Shown: positions 36,936 through 44,935 of the stretch, piece by piece
How the letters are laid out: each line of letters starts with the position of its first letter
Numbering within the stretch: position 1 is the stretch's first letter
Assembly: GCF_024464185.1 (NCBI RefSeq)
Contig: NZ_JANHAU010000001.1
Coordinates: 1,054,001-1,118,000 of the forward strand
Reading direction: 5' to 3'
From: Haloarchaeobius salinus
GTDB taxonomy: Archaea; Halobacteriota; Halobacteria; Halobacteriales; Natrialbaceae
Length of the DNA: 64,000 nt
Translations under genes and position numbers: made by a program
Notes under the pieces: generated by a model
What the model saw: the letters and a program-made list of their open reading frames with translations, nothing else
The model's database searches: none
Told to the model about the DNA's origin: nothing

Positions 36936-38350
36936 ACTACGACCAGGCCCGCTGGACCGACGACGACGAACGCTACGAGCCGTTGCTCAGCGAGAAACAC
37001 ACCGCCGAGGCCGACCTCGACGACTCGCCGCTCCCGGACGAGCTGACGCGTGATTCGCTCGAACTGCCGGACCTCTCCGAGCCGGAACTCGCCCGGCACT
37101 ACACGCGGCTCTCGGAGATGAACTACGGTGTGGACTCCGGTCCGTACCCGCTCGGGTCGTGTACGATGAAGTACAACCCGAAGTTCACCGAGGACGTCGC
37201 GGCCATCGAGGCGGGTGCGGTCCACCCCGACCGCTCGCCCGAGAGCGTGCAGGGCAACCTCGAGCTCCTCTACGACCTGCAGGACTACCTCGGCCGCATC
37301 GGCGGGATGGACGCGGTGACGCTCCAGCCGCCCGCTGGCGCGGCCGGCGAGTTCACCGGCGTGCTCGTCGCGAAGGCGTACCACGAGCACAACGGCGACG
37401 AGCGCTCGGAGATAATCATCCCCGAGAGCGCCCACGGCACCAACTTCGCCAGCGCGGCGCTCGCGGGCTTCGACGTGGTCGAGCTCCCCGGCGGCGAGGA
37501 CGGACGCGTCGACCTAGAGGCCCTCGAGGCCGCGCTCTCCGACGAGACCGCGCTCCTGATGCTCACCAACCCGAACACGCTCGGGCTGTTCGAGCGCGAC
37601 ATCGAGGAGATCGCGGGGATGGTCCACGACGCCGGCGGCCTGCTCTACTACGACGGCGCGAACCTCAACGCGCTGCTCGGTCGGGCCCGTCCCGGCGACA
37701 TGGGCTTCGACATCATGCACTACAACGTGCACAAGACGTTCGCGACGCCCCACGGCGGCGGTGGCCCCGGCGCGGGCCCGGTCGGCGTCGTCTCCGAACT
37801 CGCCCCGTTCCTCCCGAAGCCACAGGTCGAGAAGGACGACGGCGAGTACGGGCTGTTCGACCCAGCGTACTCCATCGGGAAGGTCCACGGGTCCCTCGGC
37901 AACTGGCTCGTGCTCGTGAAGGCGTACGCCTACATCGCCCGACTCGGTGACCCCGGGCTCTCGGACGCCAGCGCGAAGGCGGTGCTCAACGCGAACTACC
38001 TCGCCAGCCAGATCGAGTACGAGGTCCCCTACGGCCCGTTCCACCACGAGTTCGTCGCCAGCGCGGGCGAGCAGGACGCCGCCGACGTAGCCAAGCGGAT
38101 GCTCGACTACGGCGTCCACCCGCCGACGACGAAGTGGCCGGAGATCGTCGGCGAGGCGCTGATGACGGAGCCGACCGAGATCGAGAACCGGAAGACGCTC
38201 GACCAGCTCGCCGAGGCGTTCAACGCCGTCGCGAACGAGGACGATGACGCGCTCGCGGCCGCGCCCGAGCGGACGACTGCCCGGCGCATCGACCAGACCG
38301 CCGCGGCGCGCGACCTGCGGCTCTCCTGGCAGGCGCTCGACGAGGAGTAG
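36932..38350 (+). CDS. gcvPB: Glycine dehydrogenase (decarboxylating) subunit 2
   Basis: 472 residues, the PLP-binding half. The PLP lysine is in [20 protein letters not shown]. Other family segments are [40 protein letters not shown] and [20 protein letters not shown]. The start at 36932 overlaps the gcvPA stop. The decarboxylation of glycine passes the methylamine group to GcvH. The last ~35 residues are a poorly conserved tail. Confidence 0.96.
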   Translation: MNYDQARWTDDDERYEPLLSEKHTAEADLDDSPLPDELTRDSLELPDLSEPELARHYTRLSEMNYGVDSGPYPLGSCTMKYNPKFTEDVAAIEAGAVHPDRSPESVQGNLELLYDLQDYLGRIGGMDAVTLQPPAGAAGEFTGVLVAKAYHEHNGDERSEIIIPESAHGTNFASAALAGFDVVELPGGEDGRVDLEALEAALSDETALLMLTNPNTLGLFERDIEEIAGMVHDAGGLLYYDGANLNALLGRARPGDMGFDIMHYNVHKTFATPHGGGGPGAGPVGVVSELAPFLPKPQVEKDDGEYGLFDPAYSIGKVHGSLGNWLVLVKAYAYIARLGDPGLSDASAKAVLNANYLASQIEYEVPYGPFHHEFVASAGEQDAADVAKRMLDYGVHPPTTKWPEIVGEALMTEPTEIENRKTLDQLAEAFNAVANEDDDALAAAPERTTARRIDQTAAARDLRLSWQALDEE

Positions 38351-38385
38351 CGGTCGGAAAACGGGACGACGTCACTCCTTCTCGC

Positions 38386-38988
38386 CTACTCGAACAGCGC
38401 GATGGCCTCCCCGTAGCGCCGGGTCGGCTCCTGCCAGTCCACCACGTCGAAGAAGTTGTCGACGAAGTCGCCGCGGGCCGGCCCGTAGTCGTGGTAGTAC
38501 GAGTGCTCCCAGACGTCGAGCGCGAGGATGGGGTGTGCACCCCAGAGCGCGCCCTGGTCGTGCTTGTCGACGACGAGGTTCCGGAGCTGTTCGCTGTGGG
38601 AGTCGTAGACGAGCAGCGCCCAGCCACCGGCGGCCGAGGCGGCCGCCTCGAACTCCGCCTTCCACGCGTCGTAGGAGCCGAAGTCCGCCTCGATGCGGTC
38701 TCGGAGGGCACCCTCGGGCTCGTCGCCACCCTCGGGGCTCATGCAGTTCCAGAACAGGTCGTGGAGGACGTGCCCGGAGCCGTTGTGGGTGACGTTCCGC
38801 ATCGCACCGGCGGAGCCGTCGGTCGTCCCGGCCCCGCGGTTCGACGCGAGCGTCTCGTCGGCAGCGTTCCAGCCGTCGACGTAGCCCTGGTGGTGGGTGT
38901 CGTGGTGCCAGCGGAGCACCTGTTCACTGACGTGCGGTTCGAGCGCGTCGTAGTCGTACGGTAGCGGGTCGAGTTCGTAGTTCGCCAT
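38386..38988 (-). CDS. sod: Superoxide dismutase, Fe/Mn type
   Basis: 200 residues. Metal ligands are visible: His in VLRWHHDTHHQGYVDG, His in NGSGHVLHDLFWNC, and Asp and His in LALDVWEHSYYHDYG. It begins MANYELDPLPYDYDALEPHV. This matches haloarchaeal SodA, which usually binds manganese; the metal cannot be decided here. The ATG at 38988 is chosen because the upstream 20-60 bp contains AT-rich boxes (CATATTTCTC, AAATTTATTTC on the minus strand) that look like its promoter. Confidence 0.95.
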   Translation of the reverse strand: MANYELDPLPYDYDALEPHVSEQVLRWHHDTHHQGYVDGWNAADETLASNRGAGTTDGSAGAMRNVTHNGSGHVLHDLFWNCMSPEGGDEPEGALRDRIEADFGSYDAWKAEFEAAASAAGGWALLVYDSHSEQLRNLVVDKHDQGALWGAHPILALDVWEHSYYHDYGPARGDFVDNFFDVVDWQEPTRRYGEAIALFE

Positions 38989-39121
38989 TGCAGGTGGTGC
39001 TATCGGCGAGAGCGAGAAATATGTTCGCTGAAATAAATTTTGGTAGCTCGGACGACGTACCCGGCGGGGGCGACGCAGGGGACTGTTTCGAGACAAGAGC
39101 CAGTTTGCTATTGCACTATGT

Positions 39122-39248
39122 GGTTTATGGGTGTGCTGTGCGGCGGGCGACTCGTTCGCGAATCGCGGGCATCCGGGTCGAAACCCGGGGAGAACCGGCC
39201 CAGAAGTAACTCGGCGGGGATGCAGCTGCGGAGAAGTCGGTCGCCGAA
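39122..39248 (+). ncRNA. Candidate small RNA with two hairpins (speculative)
   Basis: GGTTTATGGG at 39122-39131 resembles a TATA box. About 25 bp downstream come two neighbouring hairpins: an imperfect one around GCGACTCGTTCGCGAATCGC, and CCGGGT-CGAA-ACCCGG at 39173-39188, a perfect 6 bp stem closed by a tetraloop. No ORF covers the segment. Transcription is not shown by the sequence; listed only as a candidate. Confidence 0.2.
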
Positions 39249-39416
39249 TCAGGCCTCGCTCGTGTCGACGTTGCCGTCGATCTTCACGAAGCCGTAATCA
39301 CACTCGGTGCAGTGCCACTTGACCTTCTCGCCGAGGTGGACGTGCGTGCTCGCGGCGCGATAGAAGGTGACGTCGCTCTCGCAGTCGGGACAGTAGTGTT
39401 CCGTCTCCAGACTCAT
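39249..39416 (-). CDS. Small zinc-ribbon protein
   Basis: 55 residues: it begins MSLETEHYCPDCESDVTFYR and continues with EKVKWHCTECDYGFVKIDG. The two pairs C9-x2-C12 and C36-x2-C39 form a four-Cys zinc ribbon. Short proteins of this type are common and conserved in haloarchaea; function unknown. Codon usage is typical. It is followed upstream by another small gene in the same orientation. Confidence 0.8.
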   Translation of the reverse strand: MSLETEHYCPDCESDVTFYRAASTHVHLGEKVKWHCTECDYGFVKIDGNVDTSEA

Positions 39417-39461
39417 GCCATGTTCTCCGAGGGGACGGGACTTTATTGATTCGAACCGCGC

Positions 39462-39692
39462 TCAGCCGAACAGCTCGTCGAGATCGATCTGCTCCTCGTC
39501 GGCACCACGCTGCTCCCGGTCGACCCTGTCGACGGAGACGCCGTCGACGAACCGGTCGAACGCCCCGGATCCCACCTCGTCGGTCGCTGTCTCCGGGTCG
39601 GTGTCGGCCAGCGCCATCACCTCCTCGGGCGATGCTTCGGGGAAGGTATCGAACAGTTCCTCGGGCGCAGCGCGACCCTCTGGGAGCGACAT
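39462..39692 (-). CDS. Small acidic hypothetical protein
   Basis: 76 residues, pI clearly acidic. It begins MSLPEGRAAPEELFDTFPEA and has SPEEVMALADTDPETATDEV and a C-terminal EEQIDLDELFG. No domain recognised; probably helical. The codon bias and the small zinc-ribbon gene 45 bp downstream in the same orientation support it as a real gene. Confidence 0.6.
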   Translation of the reverse strand: MSLPEGRAAPEELFDTFPEASPEEVMALADTDPETATDEVGSGAFDRFVDGVSVDRVDREQRGADEEQIDLDELFG

Positions 39693-40094
39693 AGCATTGT
39701 ATGCGGTTGACTAGCACATTAATCTACGTCAGACGCCCGGCGTACGATGGTGCTGCCACGCGCGTTGTGTGGGTTTCACGCCGGTGCGCACGGGGCTGAC
39801 CGACCGGTCCCGCCCCGGCCAGTTGGGTGCCCGAACGGGGCCGCAACGGGCGGTTCTGTCTGGGCTCCCCGTGACGCTCGTGCTCCCATCATCGATAGCC
39901 CCGGCTCGAAGGGGTCTCGGGCGGTGTGCGCTCTCGCCGGCTGTCGGCCGGTTCGACGCCTCACGCTCGGTCAGAGGACTCCCCGAAGCGACCCGATACG
40001 GGCCGTGCGAGAGTGTATAAACCAAAAAGCACGATACGAAATACCTCCGTCCCGGCCGTTCGCGCCCGGAGTTAAGTGGGTCTCGCCCGAACCG
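39693..40094. other. Gene-free divergent spacer
   Basis: 402 bp between the small acidic gene and the adenosyltransferase gene. The first ~300 bp are GC-rich with no ORF of credible composition. The end is AT-rich: GTGTATAAACCAAAAAGC at 40012-40029 is a good TATA candidate for the plus-strand gene, about 70 bp before its ATG, implying a leader of some 40 nt. GACTAGCACATTAATC near 39710 may serve the minus-strand gene. Confidence 0.4.
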
Positions 40095-40634
40095 ATGGAC
40101 GTGAAGATATACACCGGCCGTGGCGACGACGGCATGACCGACCTGCGGGACATGTCCCGGGTGTCGAAGACCAGCCCGAGGATCGAGGCCTACGGAACCG
40201 TCGACGAACTGAACGCACTCGTGGGGACGGTCCGGCCGACCGGCCACGACGACATCGACGAGAAGCTCGCAGGCGTCCAGAACCACCTCCACGTGGTCCA
40301 GGCGGACCTCGCCAACCCGGACCCCGACGAGGACGACCCGGTCGTCACGAGCGAGCACGTCGACCAGGTCGAAGCGTGGATCGACGCCTACGACGACGAG
40401 CTGGAGCCGCTGCAGTCGTTCATCCTCCCGACGGGCAGCGAGAAGGGTTCGCGGCTCCACCACGCACGGACGGTCTGTCGTCGTGCCGAGCGGCGCGCGG
40501 TCGCACTGGCAGCGGACGCGCAGACCAACGAGGACGCCATCCAGTACCTGAACCGGCTGTCGGACGGGCTGTTCGTCTGGGCGCGCGTGGTCAACGCGCG
40601 CGAGGGTGTCCCCGAGGAGAGTCCGTCCTACTAG
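40095..40634 (+). CDS. ATP:cob(I)alamin adenosyltransferase, PduO type
   Basis: 179 residues. It forms adenosylcobalamin from cob(I)alamin and ATP. The PduO motifs are KIYTGRGDDGMTDLRDMSRV at the N-terminus (ATP-binding), IEAYGTVDELNALVG, and HHARTVCRRAERRAVAL with YLNRLSDGLFVWARVVN at the C-terminus. The start at 40095 (MDVKIYTG) is well fixed by the family. Its TAG stop shares bases with the stop of the convergent signal peptidase gene (the palindrome CTAG at 40631-40634). Confidence 0.94.
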   Translation: MDVKIYTGRGDDGMTDLRDMSRVSKTSPRIEAYGTVDELNALVGTVRPTGHDDIDEKLAGVQNHLHVVQADLANPDPDEDDPVVTSEHVDQVEAWIDAYDDELEPLQSFILPTGSEKGSRLHHARTVCRRAERRAVALAADAQTNEDAIQYLNRLSDGLFVWARVVNAREGVPEESPSY

Positions 40635-41788
40635 AGCCAACCGCGAAGTCGCGCGAGGACGGACGGCCCGGAGGCTCCGCGCCGACGGTCACGAATTCGG
40701 CCGCGTCCCAGTACTGCCACCCCGGTGACGTACACGAGCCCGCCCAGCAACGCGTCGATGGCGACGATGGGCGCCCAGGGATGGACCCGGTAGAGCCAGT
40801 CGATGGTCCCCGCGGGCAGTACACCAAGGTATCGGTACTCGGCGACGAACCGGCGGTAGTAACCGGTGTCGTCGGCGGCGTGGAGCGTCAGCGTCGCGTT
40901 GGCCTGGCTCCGCCCGTCGACCTGAACGTGCCCCGGTGAGACGTCCACGCCCTCGCTCGCCGGTTCGAGGTAGACGTGGACCGGGACGAGCCCGCCGTTC
41001 GGCACCGCGTACGTGAGGTTCGACGACGTGCCCTGTCGGATGACCGTGGGGTTCTCGGAGTCGAACTCCGCGCTGACGACCCCGTACTCCTGGGTGCCCG
41101 CGGGGACGACCATCGCGGCGGTCGCGGCGACGACGACGAGCAGCGCGAACCCGACGAGCACGAGCCGAGCGGAGGTGCCGTCGTCACGGCTCGTCGACCG
41201 CTCGCGGCTGCGGCCGCCCCCTCCCGAGAGGTACCAGTCGACCACGTAGGCGACCGCCGAGAGCGCGAACAGGAGCGTCGCGAGTCCCTGCGTACCGAGC
41301 AGCGAGCGCGTCCCGAACAGGGTCGCGAGCCGTATCTGGGCCGTCTCCAGCACGCCCTGGAACCCCATGACGACGGTGCCGAGATGCGGAATCACGACTA
41401 CCTGCCCGTTCACCTGCAGCGCCGTCGCGACGATCTGGGCGTCCTTGACCGGTGGCTCGCCGCCGTCCTGGTCGGTGAACGGGTTGTTGTCCCCACGTGT
41501 GACGTATCCCCGCTCGGTCTCCCCGACGACGCGGTGTGTCGTCAGCCCGCCGCCCTGGACCTCCTCCGCCCGGAAGACGACCACGTCGCCCTCCGAGACG
41601 TCGCCCGCGACCGCCGACGGGACCGCGACGAAGCCGTCGCCGGGGTCCATCGTCGGCTGCATGCTCCCCGTCTCGACGTAGCTCAGGAGTATCGGCTGTC
41701 CGAGCACACTGCCCGCCACCAGCGAGACGACGACGACCGCGAGCAGCACCGTGGCTCCCCACGAGAGATACCGACGGTACGTGGACAT
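40631..41788 (-). CDS. SipW-type signal peptidase I with extracellular beta domain
   Basis: 385 residues. One N-terminal helix (YLSWGATVLLAVVVVSLVAG), then the S26B active-site Ser42 in VETGSMQPTMDPGD, His85 in GGLTTHRVVGE in place of the bacterial Lys, and Asp100 in GYVTRGDNN. This Ser-His form is that of archaeal and SipW peptidases. A TM segment near 180 and a second near 215-235 precede an extracellular beta-rich domain with VIRQGTSSNLTYAVPNGGLV and a C-terminal helix. It ends the minus-strand run that encodes the SipW-type exported proteins, so it is probably their dedicated processing enzyme. Start MSTYRRYLS at 41788. Confidence 0.88.
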   Translation of the reverse strand: MSTYRRYLSWGATVLLAVVVVSLVAGSVLGQPILLSYVETGSMQPTMDPGDGFVAVPSAVAGDVSEGDVVVFRAEEVQGGGLTTHRVVGETERGYVTRGDNNPFTDQDGGEPPVKDAQIVATALQVNGQVVVIPHLGTVVMGFQGVLETAQIRLATLFGTRSLLGTQGLATLLFALSAVAYVVDWYLSGGGGRSRERSTSRDDGTSARLVLVGFALLVVVAATAAMVVPAGTQEYGVVSAEFDSENPTVIRQGTSSNLTYAVPNGGLVPVHVYLEPASEGVDVSPGHVQVDGRSQANATLTLHAADDTGYYRRFVAEYRYLGVLPAGTIDWLYRVHPWAPIVAIDALLGGLVYVTGVAVLGRGRIRDRRRGASGPSVLARLRGWL

Positions 41789-41876
41789 CAGCGTCACTCC
41801 CCCCACCCGTAGCAGTCAGCAGCCGCGCTGAAAAGGTATCGCCATGATAGTCCCGGGGAGTGGGACCGCTGCCGGT

Positions 41877-43412
41877 TCATGGACCGACAAGCCGCCGACC
41901 CAGCACGACCGCGACCAGCAGTGTGGCCCCGGTGACGACCGCCAGGACCGCGAGCGCAGGCTCGGACGAGCCGGGGACGTCCTGGGAGGGTGAGATATCT
42001 GGGCGAGCCGGGTCCGGGTCCGGGTCCTCATCACGCGAGGCTGGCGTCCCCGGCTGGTCCTGCTCGGCGCGCCCGTCCCCGCCGTCCCGTGGTTGCTCGG
42101 ACACGACGACGGTTCCGGCGTCGACGCCAGCGACGGAGACCTCGTACTCGCCCGGCTCGCCGAAGCTGACGCGTTCGCGGACGGTCGTCGACTCGTCGGG
42201 GCCGAGTTCGACGGTCGCCGAGTCGACGCGGTCGCCTTCGACCCTGACCGGGACCCGCCGCTGCCCGTCGTCCCGGCCGATGTTCTCCAGCTCGGCGGTG
42301 ATCGTCGTCGCGTTCCCGGGTGTCACCTCACGGGCCCCGACCCCGGCGTCGACGACCTCGATGGCGGGGAGCGCGGTCGCGACGACGATGCTCGACAGCG
42401 CCGACGCGTTCGCGGCGTAGTGTATCCGTTTCCCACGCTCGACCATCGCGGCGTCGAGCGCGGTCCAGCCGTCGCTCCCGAGCCGGTACACCGTCACGTC
42501 GTCGGGGTCGGTCCCGCGCCAGTCGAGGTAGTCGCGGTCCACGCTGACGTACACGGTCGCGTCGCCGACCGAGTCCGGGACGCGCTCGCGGTCCAGATGC
42601 ACGTACCCGTCGGCGCGCACGTGGTCCGCTCCGAGCCCGGGCAGCCCGCCGAACGGCCCCGGCCGACCGGCAACGTCGAACTCGACGACGCTCCCGGTCG
42701 CCGCGAAGGCGACCCGGTCGAGGGTGACGTTCGCGCCCGCGACGTGCATCCCGTCGAGGCCGACCGAGACGCGGTCGTTCCCACCCAGCACCGTCACGCC
42801 GCGGCGGTTCGGAGCCGTTGACGTGACGGTCGTCGTGGTGCCGTCCGACGGCGCGATGGCCGCGCTTCCGTCCCCGTCGCCGGAGTCACTCTGCTCCGTG
42901 GCTGGGTCGCGCTCGTCACCCTCGGCGGCGACGACCGCGTTCACCTCGAAGCTGTCGACGACCACGTCGGGGAGCACGTCGTCGGTCGACACCACGCGCA
43001 GCCCCACCGCCACGCTCTCGTTCGGCGCGAGGTGGACCGCCCCGTCCGCCCCCTCGATGGGCTCGCCCCGCGCGGTGAACGTCGCCAGCGGGTGCCCGGA
43101 CTCGATCCAGACCCGCGCCGTGCTGTCGCCCTCGTTCGTGATGGTGAACACCGCCGGGACAGCTGTGACCGCGTCTTCGTTCGGCCCGTCGCCCTCGACG
43201 TTCGGGTTCGACGCGCTCAGGTCGACGGCGAGCTCGTCGTCCGCGTCGTAGTAGGCGTACTGGCCGTTCGGGCCCGGGTGCGGTTCGAGGACGATGGACT
43301 GGCCGATGTCGTCGTCCTGGGTGAGCTGGACCGCGCCGGTTCCCTGGAGGAGTGCGAGGGCTATAGCGAGGGTTGCGAGAGTCGTGAGGAGGAGTTTGGT
43401 GGTGCTATCCAC
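41877..43412 (-). CDS. Large DUF1102/TasA-like exported protein with C-terminal membrane anchor
   Basis: 511 residues from a GTG at 43412; GGAGG lies 9 bp upstream, which supports this start over the ATG at 43544. A helix TKLLLTTLATLAIALALLQG is followed by the module shared with the two small exported proteins of this cluster: GPNGQYAYYDADDELAVDLS, then GPNEDAVTAVPAVFTITNEG. Further beta domains follow, including a CARDB-like GNATTITAELENIGRDDGQR. A Pro/Asp/Glu linker and a final helix (ALAVLAVVTGATLLVAVVLG) anchor the end. By context it may be the base, or a TapA-like nucleator, of the fibre; that is inference. Confidence 0.7.
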   Translation of the reverse strand: MDSTTKLLLTTLATLAIALALLQGTGAVQLTQDDDIGQSIVLEPHPGPNGQYAYYDADDELAVDLSASNPNVEGDGPNEDAVTAVPAVFTITNEGDSTARVWIESGHPLATFTARGEPIEGADGAVHLAPNESVAVGLRVVSTDDVLPDVVVDSFEVNAVVAAEGDERDPATEQSDSGDGDGSAAIAPSDGTTTTVTSTAPNRRGVTVLGGNDRVSVGLDGMHVAGANVTLDRVAFAATGSVVEFDVAGRPGPFGGLPGLGADHVRADGYVHLDRERVPDSVGDATVYVSVDRDYLDWRGTDPDDVTVYRLGSDGWTALDAAMVERGKRIHYAANASALSSIVVATALPAIEVVDAGVGAREVTPGNATTITAELENIGRDDGQRRVPVRVEGDRVDSATVELGPDESTTVRERVSFGEPGEYEVSVAGVDAGTVVVSEQPRDGGDGRAEQDQPGTPASRDEDPDPDPARPDISPSQDVPGSSEPALAVLAVVTGATLLVAVVLGRRLVGP

Positions 43413-43486
43413 TGCTACCGGCCTCCGTGCTGTCGGCTGCTCGATTTTGAGTTCCCATCCTCCGTGCCACCACCGCGAAGACCCAC

Positions 43487-43505
43487 CGGCGGAGTCGAAC
43501 CGCCG
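43487..43505 (-). repeat. Isolated tRNA T-arm hairpin (possible att remnant)
   Basis: On the minus strand CGGCGG-TTCGACT-CCGCCG is a perfect 6 bp stem with a 7-base T-loop. The bases after it (GTGGGTC) look like the 3' strand of an acceptor stem. No D- or anticodon arm precedes it, so it is not a tRNA gene. It lies between a GC-rich gene and the low-GC part of the cluster, where an integration remnant would be expected. Confidence 0.35.
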
Positions 43506-43615
43506 ACTCGGATGATGTGAAACAAGGGGGGATGTATGTTCCAATCAGCCAAGGTTCCAAAGTGGGTGCCTCTCGTCTGTCTAAAGAATCGATATTGAGT
43601 TGGTTGGTCGCTCGG

Positions 43616-43741
43616 TCAGTTTTCGAACAGGCTTTCCAATTCGGCGTTTACTGCACCTTCGCTAATGTCAGTGTCCGAGAGATCGAACGTGACATCAGCC
43701 ATGTCCTCGTACGTCGAGAGGGTTGGTGGTTCGTTTGACAT
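43616..43741 (-). CDS. 41-residue acidic ORF in the fibre operon
   Basis: The ORF starts with ATG at 43741, 7 bp after the stop of the preceding exported-protein gene, and ends at 43616. It begins MSNEPPTLSTYEDMADVTFD and ends DISEGAVNAELESLFEN: acidic, no cysteine, no signal, one probable helix at the end. Its AT content equals that of the preceding gene, and the tight spacing suggests translation in the operon. Function unknown; not certain to be expressed. Confidence 0.5.
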   Translation of the reverse strand: MSNEPPTLSTYEDMADVTFDLSDTDISEGAVNAELESLFEN

Positions 43742-43748
43742 GATATCC

Positions 43749-44384
43749 TTAGGGCTGTTTTGCAGTTATCTGAATTTCGTCGCTTACCTCTACTGAACCT
43801 ATTGCACTGGATGGAAGTGCCAGTGCAATGAGATTGAACCGGAGCTCATCGCCAGGACTGAGTCCTTTAATACCGATGAAGGAAACCTCCTCTGGGACTG
43901 GTATCCCTGGCCAGATAACTCCCCATTCAATATCCACCTCGACCTCGTCCGGGTTTTGTGGTTCTAGGAGCACTGCGAGGGCCCCATCGATGTCCGGTGG
44001 GAAAATCTGGCCATCAATATCACCGTAGGCTAACGGTGTCACGGCGACATCGACTTCCTGCGTCCCTTGGTTCTGAATCTTGAAGATGTCACCGATACTG
44101 GTGACAGCATTGGTGTTGATACCTTCCCCACCGGCAACACCGCTTCCGATGTTGTTATTATCGTCGGTCAGGCTGATTGCCAGTGCATCGTTCGAGGTCG
44201 TGTCAGCGTAGTTTCCGTTCGGACCATCGCCGGGCTGGATACCAAGATATGCGCTCGCGTCGTTTGCGACGGTGACACTGATGTCACGCTCGGCTTCTAC
44301 GTTGGAAAACGCACCGGTACCCATTGCTGCCGCACCGCCTCCGGCGAGAGCTCCGAGGCTCAACACGAATTTTCTACGATTCAT
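43749..44384 (-). CDS. TasA/AbpA-like exported protein 1
   Basis: 211 residues. The N-terminus MNRRKFVLSLGALAGGGAAA then GTGAFSNVEAERD is the SipW-type signal, with cleavage expected after about residue 31; it also starts with an RRKF pair as in Tat signals. The core has PGDGPNGNYADTTSNDALAI, GINTNAVTSIGDIFKIQNQG and TQEVDVAVTPL, shared with the next gene and the 511-residue protein. All beta thereafter. In TasA, camelysin and AbpA such proteins polymerise into fibres. GC is about 53 percent in a sampled line, far below the genome. It follows its paralogue by 11 bp. Confidence 0.8.
   Translation of the reverse strand: MNRRKFVLSLGALAGGGAAAMGTGAFSNVEAERDISVTVANDASAYLGIQPGDGPNGNYADTTSNDALAISLTDDNNNIGSGVAGGEGINTNAVTSIGDIFKIQNQGTQEVDVAVTPLAYGDIDGQIFPPDIDGALAVLLEPQNPDEVEVDIEWGVIWPGIPVPEEVSFIGIKGLSPGDELRFNLIALALPSSAIGSVEVSDEIQITAKQP
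43801..43829. repeat. 10 bp-stem hairpin inside exported-protein gene 1
   Basis: ATTGCACTGG and CCAGTGCAAT are perfect reverse complements separated by 9 bases. They lie within the last 30 codons of the gene at 43749-44384. In mRNA this could form a stable hairpin near the 3' end, possibly tuning the level of the downstream genes. Confidence 0.35.
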
Positions 44385-44395
44385 AGTAGGTCCCT

Positions 44396-44935
44396 TTAGG
44401 TGGCGTCAGCGTCGAAGGTCACCGAATCGAGGAGCTCGTCGCCGTCACCCACACTTTCACCTTCCGTGTCGATCTCGATACTGACAGTGACACTGCTACC
44501 AGTACTGAGGGTGACTGAGTTACTTCCAATCGAGTTTCCGTCGTAGGCGTTACTGTCAGTGTAGAACTTCACCAGAGAGCTATTGTCTCCGGTCTTGCTG
44601 AGACTGACGTCAACCTCTTGAGTTCCCTGATTCTCGATGACAAAGAGGTCATCTATTTGCGTAACTGCATCGGGGTTGACCCCGTCACCACCAGCACTAG
44701 TTGCGTTGCTGGAATCCAGGTTGATGGCCAGCGTTCCACCGTCCCCATCGTCGGTCACGTACTCGGAGTTAGCGCCACCGGTCCCCTCAAGCCGAAGGTA
44801 CGCGCTTGCGTCGTCAGCAACCTCAACGTCGATATCTCGAGTTGCACTCACACTCGTGAACGCCCCAGTACCTAATGCGGCTGCCCCGCCGGCAGCGAGC
44901 GATCCGACCCCTGCGATGAACTTGCGTCGTTCCAT
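44396..44935 (-). CDS. TasA/AbpA-like exported protein 2
   Basis: 179 residues. The SipW-type signal is MERRKFIAGVGSLAAGGAAA then GTGAFTSVSATRD, again with an RRKF start. The mature part has DDASAYLRLEGTGGANSEYV, GTLAINLDSSNATSAGGDGV, NPDAVTQIDDLFVIENQGTQ and EVDVSLSKTGDNSSL. It is the first gene of the minus-strand run, 12 bp before its paralogue. The low GC and the use of AT-ending codons match the paralogue. It is the likely major fibre subunit by analogy with TasA; that is inference. Confidence 0.8.
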   Translation of the reverse strand: MERRKFIAGVGSLAAGGAAALGTGAFTSVSATRDIDVEVADDASAYLRLEGTGGANSEYVTDDGDGGTLAINLDSSNATSAGGDGVNPDAVTQIDDLFVIENQGTQEVDVSLSKTGDNSSLVKFYTDSNAYDGNSIGSNSVTLSTGSSVTVSIEIDTEGESVGDGDELLDSVTFDADAT

